From assembly GCF_029168315.1 (NCBI RefSeq), contig NZ_JARGYD010000002.1, positions 434,001 to 498,000 on the forward strand: a stretch of DNA of 64,000 nucleotides, written 5' to 3'. Below, piece by piece: positions 49,708 to 56,292 of this stretch. The translations under genes and the position numbers were made by a program. The notes below the pieces were generated by a model, which searched no databases, had not been told where the DNA came from, and worked only from the letters and a program-made list of their open reading frames with translations. Source of the stretch: Psychromarinibacter halotolerans (GTDB lineage: Bacteria; Pseudomonadota; Alphaproteobacteria; Rhodobacterales; Rhodobacteraceae). Within the stretch, counting starts at the first letter, position 1. Each line of letters starts with the position of its first letter.

Positions 49708-50403
49708 ATGCTTGACAGCTCTACGATCCAGAACTCGACCGGGGCGGATGCGCCGGCTTGGGCCGGGCTAGCCGACGAAGGGTTGCGGCAGGTGGTCGAT
49801 GACAACCTTCCGGTCATCCGGGCGATGGCGCGCCGCCGTACCCGCGACGCGCAGGACCAGAACGATCTGGTGTCCGCCGGGGTAGAGGCGATGATCCGCT
49901 GTGTGCCCAACTACATCCCGCAACCGGGTATTCCCTTCTTTGCCTATGCCGCACGCTATGTCCGGTCCGCCATGACGCGCGAAGCCGCGTTCCTTGCGCG
50001 GTCTGTCAGTATCCCGGATCGCAAGGCCCGCGACGCGCGCTGTGGCCGCTTGGTGGAACACGAAGCCGCGCTGGTTCGCGCCTCTATGCGGTCGGCGGAC
50101 ATCGCAGACGTGCAGGACGAACTGGTCTCGCCCCTTGCCGCCGCCGAAACCGGGCTGGTTCAGCGCGAGACAGACGGCGCGATGCACGACCTGCTTGAAC
50201 TGGCGCTGGCGTCGCTGACCGAGGCAGAAGCGCAGGTGATCCGTGACAGGCTGTCTGCCGATCAGGACGCGGCAACAGGCCACGGCGCGCTTGACAGCTC
50301 GGCAAGCAAAATGCGAAAAACTGAACAGCGCGCACTGATGCGGATGCGGACCTTCCTGCTTCGCCGCGGTGTCACCGCCGATTTCATGAATTCGGGGACC
50401 TGA
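49708..50403 (+). CDS. Divergent sigma-70-family protein in flagellar locus
   Basis: 231-aa protein. Residues about 20-100 align by eye with sigma region 2: DDNLPVIRAMARRRTRDAQD (NLRLV-type helix), NDLVSAGVEAMIRCVPNY (DLIQEG-type), then IPFFAYAARYVRSAMTREAA (FSTYA-WWIR-type), and SVSIPDRK. The C-terminal part (LLELALASLTEAEAQVIRDR; SASKMRKTEQRALMRMRTF) looks like a degenerate region 4. Its closest flavour is RpoH or FliA-like. GGGG is 6 nt before the ATG at 49708. It is coupled to fliK (TGATG). It could direct RNA polymerase to flagellar promoters or act as a non-canonical regulator. Confidence 0.75.
   Translation: MLDSSTIQNSTGADAPAWAGLADEGLRQVVDDNLPVIRAMARRRTRDAQDQNDLVSAGVEAMIRCVPNYIPQPGIPFFAYAARYVRSAMTREAAFLARSVSIPDRKARDARCGRLVEHEAALVRASMRSADIADVQDELVSPLAAAETGLVQRETDGAMHDLLELALASLTEAEAQVIRDRLSADQDAATGHGALDSSASKMRKTEQRALMRMRTFLLRRGVTADFMNSGT
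50312..50319 (+). promoter_or_regulatory. TGCGAAAA element upstream of fliK
   Basis: AATGCGAAAAACTGAACAGC inside the 3' end of the sigma-like gene, 83 nt before fliK. It shares TGCGAAAAACTGAACA with the copy at 44709-44694 (minus strand). Confidence 0.45.
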
Positions 50404-51731
50404 TGGACATTTCCCTTTCGACCCTTTCCCCCAGTGCGCCGCCGAAGGGCGCCGTTGGCGGCCGTTCGGGCGAAAGCGCGGACGCGGACGGGTTCGGCAA
50501 ACTGCTTGGTGCAGAACCGGCGGCCGAGAAACCGACGGCGAAATCCGCCAAGGCGGCGGATGGCACGGAACAGCCCAGCGACGAACCGCAGGTCGAGACA
50601 GACGAGAACGGCACGCAGGCCTCTGCAGAAGACGGGTCGGTAGAGGACGGCGAAGCCACCGAGGTCCGGAGCGAAGACGGACTTGAGGCGAGCAGCCCGG
50701 TCGGGGCCGACAAAGATTTGTCCGGTGAATTCCGGTCCCGACCGGGACAGGCGCAGGAAGACGCCCTCAGTGCCGGGCAGGATATGGCGCGCGACCCTGC
50801 GCCAGAGGTTCTGCCGCAACCGGCCGACACCCCCGCCCCGATGCAGACCGCAGCCGCGCCCGCCCCGGTGAATTCCGAAACCCCGACGCTTGCCGTCGGA
50901 CAGGCCGCGCCGGAAACCGGCGACGCCGAGCTTTCCGTGGCAGAGCCGGATCTGCCGGACGCCGCCCCCCTGCGCGCCACGGCCGATAAGCCCGCCGCGC
51001 CCGCGCCCACCACGCGCGCGCCGGATACGACGCAGGTGGTTCAGATCACCACCGCCGCTGCCGAGCCCGCGCAAAGCAAAGCCTCGGCGGCACGGGCGGA
51101 AACGACCTTCGCCGATCTCGTCACCAACGCGGGCCGGGATGGCGGCGAAACCGCGGAAACCCCTGCCCCGCGCATCAGCACGCCAACGGCGCAGCTTCAG
51201 ACGACATCGCAGGCCGCCGATCAGACGCAGCCCATGTCCGCCGCGCAGCTTCGCGCCGCCGTGGCGCAGGCGCTGCCGCAGCCCGCCGCCGAGCAATCGC
51301 AGCCCGCGCCGCAGCCGAAATCGCCGATCGTGCAGAAGGTCGTCGACCAGGTTGCGCAACTGCCCACCGAACCGGGCACCACGACGATCCGCCTGAAGCC
51401 GCACGGCATGGGGATCGTCGAGATCTCGGTCGAGCGCACGAAGGACGGTCGGTTGGACGTGGACATGCGGGTGCAGAACCCGCTGGTGCTGGACGCGATG
51501 CGGAACGAACGCGGCGCGCTGTCCCACCTGTTTCAGGGCACCGGCGCGCAGGGATCGCTTTCGATGGACCTGTTCCAGCCCGGTGCCGGCCAGAACGGTC
51601 AGGACACACCCGGCGATACTGCGGACGGTCCGACCGAACACCTTGCCGAAGACACCGGCGACGACCTTGCCGAACCCGACACCCCCGCCGCGCCGAAACA
51701 GGTGTCCGGCGGGCTCGACATCCTGACATGA
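50403..51731 (+). CDS. fliK: Flagellar hook-length control protein FliK
   Basis: 442-aa secreted molecular ruler. A long low-complexity N-terminal part rich in Ala, Pro, Glu and Thr (to about residue 310) precedes the conserved C-terminal FliK domain that talks to FlhB (TTTIRLKPHGMGIVEISVER; LDVDMRVQNPLVLDAMRNER). Cysteine is absent, as usual for secreted rulers. It starts on the stop codon of the sigma-like gene and precedes flgD. Confidence 0.92.
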   Translation: MDISLSTLSPSAPPKGAVGGRSGESADADGFGKLLGAEPAAEKPTAKSAKAADGTEQPSDEPQVETDENGTQASAEDGSVEDGEATEVRSEDGLEASSPVGADKDLSGEFRSRPGQAQEDALSAGQDMARDPAPEVLPQPADTPAPMQTAAAPAPVNSETPTLAVGQAAPETGDAELSVAEPDLPDAAPLRATADKPAAPAPTTRAPDTTQVVQITTAAAEPAQSKASAARAETTFADLVTNAGRDGGETAETPAPRISTPTAQLQTTSQAADQTQPMSAAQLRAAVAQALPQPAAEQSQPAPQPKSPIVQKVVDQVAQLPTEPGTTTIRLKPHGMGIVEISVERTKDGRLDVDMRVQNPLVLDAMRNERGALSHLFQGTGAQGSLSMDLFQPGAGQNGQDTPGDTADGPTEHLAEDTGDDLAEPDTPAAPKQVSGGLDILT

Positions 51732-51741
51732 GGACACCCAA

Positions 51742-52398
51742 ATGAGCATCAGCTCCGTCACTGCCGCGAACGTCACCGCGACGTCGGAAACCTCGCTGTC
51801 CCAGCTTGGACAGGATTACGAAACCTTCCTTGGCCTGCTGGTCGCCCAGATCCAGAACCAGGACCCGTTGGAACCGATGGACGCCACGCAGTTCGTGTCG
51901 CAGATCGCAACGCTGACGCAGGTCGAGCAGTCGGTGAACATGAACGCCCAGCTTGAACAGCTGCGGTCGAGCCTTGCGTTGACCGCCTCGATGTCCGAGG
52001 CCTCGCTGATCGGCCGCACGGTCTCGGTTCCGGCGGATACGATCAACCTGCACGCGGTCGGGATGCCAGTTGCCTTCGGCTACGAACTGGAAGGTACGGC
52101 CAGCACCGTTGGTGCGGTGATCACCGATGCCAGCGGCAACGTGGTCCGCACCATCGAACAGCTGCCGACCACGACCGGGGTCATCAACGAGGTGGTCTGG
52201 GATGGGCTGGATGCCTATGGACAGCCCGCCCCCGCCGGGACCTATCGCGTGTCGCTGACCGCCGAGGATGCCACGGGCGGGTACAACACCTTTGTCCGCG
52301 ACACCGTCGACTCGGTCTCTTACGTCGGCGGCCAGCAGTTCCTGAACCTTGCCGGCGGTACGATGGCCCGCAGCGGCGATATCGTGAAGATCGAGTAA
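51742..52398 (+). CDS. flgD: Flagellar hook scaffold protein FlgD
   Basis: 218-aa hook-capping protein. The N-terminal LGQDYETFLGLLVAQIQNQD followed by PLEPMDATQFVSQIATLTQV is diagnostic. The C-terminal FlgD Ig-like region (GLDAYGQPAPAGTYRVSLTA) is present. It follows fliK by 10 bp. Confidence 0.96.
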   Translation: MSISSVTAANVTATSETSLSQLGQDYETFLGLLVAQIQNQDPLEPMDATQFVSQIATLTQVEQSVNMNAQLEQLRSSLALTASMSEASLIGRTVSVPADTINLHAVGMPVAFGYELEGTASTVGAVITDASGNVVRTIEQLPTTTGVINEVVWDGLDAYGQPAPAGTYRVSLTAEDATGGYNTFVRDTVDSVSYVGGQQFLNLAGGTMARSGDIVKIE

Positions 52399-52423
52399 GC
52401 GAGGGCTTTCGCGCGCACAAGGA

Positions 52424-52431
52424 TGCGAAAA
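52424..52431 (+). promoter_or_regulatory. TGCGAAAA element at start of DUF882 gene
   Basis: GGATGCGAAAAATGAATG: the motif lies between AAGG and the preferred ATG at 52432, or on the first codons if the ATG at 52423 is used. Confidence 0.45.
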
Positions 52432-53034
52432 ATGAATGTCACACGGCGTAGCTTCATCGGAAAGGTTGCCGCAACCGCGGCCTGCGGGCTTTTGCCCGGC
52501 ATCCCGGCCTTCGCCGCCGGGCTGGATATTCCGCCGCCCGTGCGCACCGACAGTCGGCTGGACAAGCTGGTGCCGTTCATCGAGCCCTATCTGGATCTCT
52601 ACAATCCCAATACCGACGAACGCCAACGCGTCCTGTTCTTCGGCACCGCCGGGTATGACCTGAAGGGCCTGCAAATCATAAACTATCTGCTGCGGGACTG
52701 GCGTCAGAAGCAGGTCGTGCAGATGGACGTGCGGCTATACTGGGCGCTTGCCGCCATGCGTACGGCGGCCCGGCGGGACGGGCTGAGCGGAGAGATTCAG
52801 GTGAACTCTGGCTATCGCAGCCGGAAAACGAACGATCTGCTGCGCGCCGAAGGGTACGGTGCGGCGGTCAACTCGTTCCACACGCGGGCGCGCGCGATCG
52901 ACTTCGTGGTGAAAGGCGGCGACGTTGCGAATGTGGCCGAGTATGCGCAGTGGCTACAGATCGGCGGTACCGGACACTATCGCGGGCGGTTCGTGCACAT
53001 CGACTCTGGCGATCAAAGGGTTTGGTTCGGGTAA
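52432..53034 (+). CDS. Tat-exported DUF882 / M15-type peptidoglycan endopeptidase
   Basis: 200-aa protein with a twin-arginine signal (MNVTRRSFIGKVAATAACGL) and a peptidase M15/DUF882 (YcbK/MepK-like) domain. Zinc ligands fit H-x6-D and H: SGYRSRKTND, SFHTRARAIDF, and RFVHIDSGDQRVW. Such enzymes cut peptide cross-links in peptidoglycan. The AAGGA site 8 nt upstream favours 52432 over 52423. Being last in the sigma-fliK-flgD run, it may open murein for rod or hook growth, which would complement the FlgJ lacking a muramidase domain. Confidence 0.85.
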   Translation: MNVTRRSFIGKVAATAACGLLPGIPAFAAGLDIPPPVRTDSRLDKLVPFIEPYLDLYNPNTDERQRVLFFGTAGYDLKGLQIINYLLRDWRQKQVVQMDVRLYWALAAMRTAARRDGLSGEIQVNSGYRSRKTNDLLRAEGYGAAVNSFHTRARAIDFVVKGGDVANVAEYAQWLQIGGTGHYRGRFVHIDSGDQRVWFG

Positions 53035-53042
53035 AGCCTGCG

Positions 53043-53666
53043 TTAGCTGGCGGCCCGTACCGACCCGAGCACCATGATATCAGCGACGTTACGTTTCATT
53101 CTCGCATAGGCGCGCTGCATGTCGTCCTGGCTTGCGAAGTCCGCATAGCCCGGCGCCGTGCCCCGCCAGATGTCCAGAAGCACGCTGGTCTTGCGGACCG
53201 ACAGCGTGGATTCCGCCCGGTATTCCGAAATCAGGCTGCGTTGCGCCTTGGCGACGCGAACGCCATCCGCGGCGTCAGCGCGGTTCAAGTCAAGAATCCG
53301 GCCATCGCCGCTTTCCAGCCAAACGCCCCGGCGGTACAGCGCCCCGGTGCCCTCGGCGACGGTGACGCGGCCGGAAACGGGCTTCCACCCGGGGCCGTCG
53401 CGCCGCGCGTCCGCTTCGGCCAGCGCATCAAGGGCAAGGAAAGTCAGGTCGATCGCCGGAAGCGGGACCTGCCCGACCGGAAGCCCGCGGTTCAGGAAAT
53501 TGGACAACGGCTGGCAGAATTCCCGAATGTGAATTCCCACCTTCATAAGCCGAGCAGCACCGAGATCCTCGGGCTGAAGTTTTGCGATCGAAGGTGCTTG
53601 CCCCCAGTTAATCGCAAAAATGCGTGCGGTGCGGAGTTCTTCCGTCTGTGTATATTTCACTGTCAT
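53043..53666 (-). CDS. Uncharacterised protein at flagellar locus edge
   Basis: 207-aa protein from the ATG at 53666 (MTVKYTQTEELRTARIFAIN). The start is uncertain because no strong ribosome site is seen, and in-frame starts exist up to 53819. No signal peptide or membrane helix. Mixed alpha/beta with a basic C-terminus (YARMKRNVADIMVLGSVRAA). I do not recognise a family. It converges with the DUF882 gene (8-bp gap). The upstream 500 bp hold palindromes and motif variants, so it may belong to the same regulon. Confidence 0.6.
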   Translation of the reverse strand: MTVKYTQTEELRTARIFAINWGQAPSIAKLQPEDLGAARLMKVGIHIREFCQPLSNFLNRGLPVGQVPLPAIDLTFLALDALAEADARRDGPGWKPVSGRVTVAEGTGALYRRGVWLESGDGRILDLNRADAADGVRVAKAQRSLISEYRAESTLSVRKTSVLLDIWRGTAPGYADFASQDDMQRAYARMKRNVADIMVLGSVRAAS

Positions 53667-53840
53667 CTCGGTCTTTGAGGAACCCGGTATCAGCTTCGCG
53701 TGGCTTTGCCCGGATTCGCTTTTAAAGTGTGTCTCCACCCTCGATACTCGCATGGCATGCTTAATCCGGAAACGAGTATCGGAAGGCGGTCTTCGAATTT
53801 TATCCCCTGCTTGGCGCATTGATCACAGTTTCGTGGATAA

Positions 53841-53861
53841 AATCAGATACTGCATCTGATT
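53841..53861. promoter_or_regulatory. Inverted repeat AATCAGAT-N5-ATCTGATT
   Basis: Perfect 8-bp arms (53841-53848, 53854-53861) with loop ACTGC in the non-coding stretch upstream of the 207-aa gene. A second small palindrome TGTGG-TC-CCACA lies at 53872-53883. These are operator or hairpin candidates with no known binder. Confidence 0.4.
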
Positions 53862-54335
53862 GTGTCTCGAATGTGGTCCCACAGACCAATTGATCGAATG
53901 ATTTGCGGGCGGATCTGAATTTATGTCGTTTCCCGTTCAGGATGATCCGTCCTGAAACCCCGGGTTGTATCTGGATTGGCGAAAAACCGCCGACTCGTTA
54001 ATTCGTGCAAGGAATTCTCATGTTTAAGGTCGTTCCTTATTCAACAGGTGGCCCATGTGACCTGGGCGGAGGTTCGCGAAAATCTCAATTAAGGCGAAAA
54101 TCGGGCTTGCGACAAAGCGATTTGCGAAATACACATTGAATGTAGGCGGCACGTTGCTGCATCATATGCGAATATCTTGGTATGAGTTTTCAATGGTACT
54201 GAACGCGATGATCCGGAATACCCACATCCCAAAGCGGCGCCCGTCGCACCAGACCGCTACGGTCCGGCCCGGCGCGCCCGAAGGGCTTCATTCCACGCAG
54301 CCGCACGCGGCTGGCAAGATCGAAAGGGCGACGGC
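53862..54335. other. Non-coding region with degenerate GCGAAAA copies
   Basis: No convincing gene. It contains GGCGAAAAACC (near 53979), CGCGAAAATCTCAATT (near 54076), GGCGAAAATCGG (near 54093) and TTTGCGAAATAC (near 54122). These are one-mismatch relatives of the flagellar element, all on the plus strand toward the ParB-like gene. The base composition is visibly AT-richer than the flanks. Confidence 0.45.
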
Positions 54336-56162
54336 ATGAAAATGGTAAAAGGCACCGCAGGCGCCGACCACCGCGCCGCCGCCCCGACGACGAAAGAAGC
54401 CGCACGCCTGACCTTCGACGTCGAAGAGATCACGCCCGAGCGCGCCTCGCGCCTGCTTGAATCGGCTGTGAACCCCGCCGAAGACAAAAAGGCCATCTCG
54501 ACCTACGCGCAGGCGATGACAAACGGCGCGTGGATCCTGAACGGCCAGCCGATCATCCTGGACGAGGCCGGTCGCGTCATCGACGGCATCCAGCGTCTGA
54601 ACGCCTGCATCAAGGCCGGGGTCCCGTTCCAGACCATCGTCGCCCGGAACGTCCGGGCCGACACGCTGCACACCATCGACCAGCATCGCCGCCGGTCGTA
54701 CCAAGGCGTGCTGGAAAGCCGCGGCGTCCGCAACGCGGGCAAGGTGGTCCGCACCATGTCCAAGCTGATCCGGATCGAGAACGGCAGCCTTGGCCGCGAG
54801 AACCTGCCGATCAGCTGGTCGCGTTATGACCGCGTGCTGTCCGCCAACCCCGAGCTGGAAGACGCCTGCGACATCGCCGAAACCACCCGCGGCAGCCGCC
54901 TGCATTCCACCGCACGCCCCGTGCTGGCCTACATGGCCATCCGCGCCGGGCTGCGCGCCGAATTGCTGACCTTCCTGCGCGAGATCGGCCCTGACCGTAC
55001 GTCCGGGCTGGATACGCCCGCTGGCATGTTCTGCATGCAGGTCAGCGTGCTGGAACAGAACGGCCTGCCCCTGCCCGTCGACAACGCGCTGGCGCTGTCG
55101 ATCCTTGCGTTCAACGATCACGTCAGCGGCCGCAAGATCACGCAGCACTACGCGTGGAAGGAAGATTACGGCACGACCCCGCTGGACGAGAATGGCCAGC
55201 CCGTGTCGCGTGCCGCGCTACGTGAACAGGCGCCCGCCAACCTTGGCCTGCCGCTGGTCGACGGGTACCCCGGCCTGCGCGAAGGCCGGTTCGATACGTC
55301 GCAGGCCACCGACGCGTTCGGCGGCCAGACCGATGAAGAGATCCTGAAAGGCGCCCAAGCCGACGAAGGCCGCGAGCGGGTGCGCATGATGACTGTGACG
55401 CCCGAACTGGCGCGCGAATGGATGCAGTTCAACTCTGGCAACCGGAAGGTCCAGAAGAACCATATCGACGTGATCAAGCGTGACATCCTCAACGGCAACT
55501 GGATGCTGAACGCGCAGCCGATCTGCTTTACCGGCGATCCGATGGCTGCCGCCAACGACGACACGCCGCGCCTGCTGAACGGCCAGCACCGTCTGCATGC
55601 CATCATCGCGGCGGACGCGCCGATCGAGGTTCCGATTGCCACCGGCATCCCGGAAGAGGCATTCGCGACCTTCGACACCCACGCCAAGCGCACCGTGCGC
55701 CGGGCCGGCAACCGCGTCGACGATCGGGTTCTGGCCGCCGCCGCCAAGCTGCAGTGGAAAGAGGACAACAACTTGCCCCTGACCGGCAGCGGCAACAGCC
55801 CCTCGGCGACCGAGATCCTCGCGACGCTGGAACGGCACCCCGATATCTCGAAAGGGTTCGCCCGCTCGCGCCGTCGCGGCATGACCGAGATCGGATCGTC
55901 CGGCGTGATGACCTACTTCATCTATCGGGTGATGCGCGAACATGCCGCGATGGGCGAAGAGTTCCTTGACGGGATCGAGTACGGCGCGAACCTCGACAAG
56001 GACAATCCGATCCTGTCGCTGCGCAACATCGCCAAAGGCCGTCGTGGCGGCCTGTCGCGCGGCGAAACGCTGACCATGCTGATCGAGCACTGGGACGCCT
56101 TCCGCGAATGGAAGTCGCAACAGCAGTCGTCGACGAAGAAGAAGCAACTGAAGCTGGTCTGA
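54336..56162 (+). CDS. Tandem ParB/Srx-like domain protein
   Basis: 608-aa protein built from two related domains. Domain 1 (about residues 30-135) has YAQAMTNGAWILNGQPIILD, VIDGIQRLNAC and DTLHTIDQHRRRS. Domain 2 (about 352-470) has IKRDILNGNWMLNAQPICF, LLNGQHRLHAI and AFATFDTHAKRTVRRAG. The pattern ND/G-QHRL-A resembles the ParB/sulfiredoxin-like nuclease or NTP-binding fold seen in many phage and plasmid proteins. Domain 1 has lost the Gln-His pair (GIQRL), domain 2 keeps it. The function is unknown: DNA or nucleotide processing is possible. It is monocistronic with its own terminator. Confidence 0.7.
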   Translation: MKMVKGTAGADHRAAAPTTKEAARLTFDVEEITPERASRLLESAVNPAEDKKAISTYAQAMTNGAWILNGQPIILDEAGRVIDGIQRLNACIKAGVPFQTIVARNVRADTLHTIDQHRRRSYQGVLESRGVRNAGKVVRTMSKLIRIENGSLGRENLPISWSRYDRVLSANPELEDACDIAETTRGSRLHSTARPVLAYMAIRAGLRAELLTFLREIGPDRTSGLDTPAGMFCMQVSVLEQNGLPLPVDNALALSILAFNDHVSGRKITQHYAWKEDYGTTPLDENGQPVSRAALREQAPANLGLPLVDGYPGLREGRFDTSQATDAFGGQTDEEILKGAQADEGRERVRMMTVTPELAREWMQFNSGNRKVQKNHIDVIKRDILNGNWMLNAQPICFTGDPMAAANDDTPRLLNGQHRLHAIIAADAPIEVPIATGIPEEAFATFDTHAKRTVRRAGNRVDDRVLAAAAKLQWKEDNNLPLTGSGNSPSATEILATLERHPDISKGFARSRRRGMTEIGSSGVMTYFIYRVMREHAAMGEEFLDGIEYGANLDKDNPILSLRNIAKGRRGGLSRGETLTMLIEHWDAFREWKSQQQSSTKKKQLKLV

Positions 56163-56191
56163 TCCCAGCAACCACGGTCACACAGTCACAA

Positions 56192-56215
56192 GGGGCGGTT
56201 CATCCGCCCCTTTTT
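56192..56215 (+). terminator. Intrinsic terminator of ParB-like gene
   Basis: GGGGCGG (56192-56198), loop TTCAT, CCGCCCC (56204-56210), TTTTT. Confidence 0.88.
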
Positions 56216-56239
56216 CTTTGCCGGCAACTCCGCAAACGC

Positions 56240-56271
56240 AAAACGGGCCGAGGTTTCCCTCGGCCCGTTTT
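56240..56271 (-). terminator. Intrinsic terminator of infB operon
   Basis: AAAACGGGCCGAG (56240-56252) and CTCGGCCCGTTTT (56259-56271) around a short loop. It lies 22 bp after the infB stop on the minus strand; the symmetrical flanks could work both ways. Confidence 0.88.
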
Positions 56272-56292
56272 GTAATTCCAGACGCGGTTGTC

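Noticed and set aside
53581..53615. AATCGCAAAAATGCG as another flagellar element
   Set aside because: It has GCAAAAA rather than GCGAAAA, so it was not counted.
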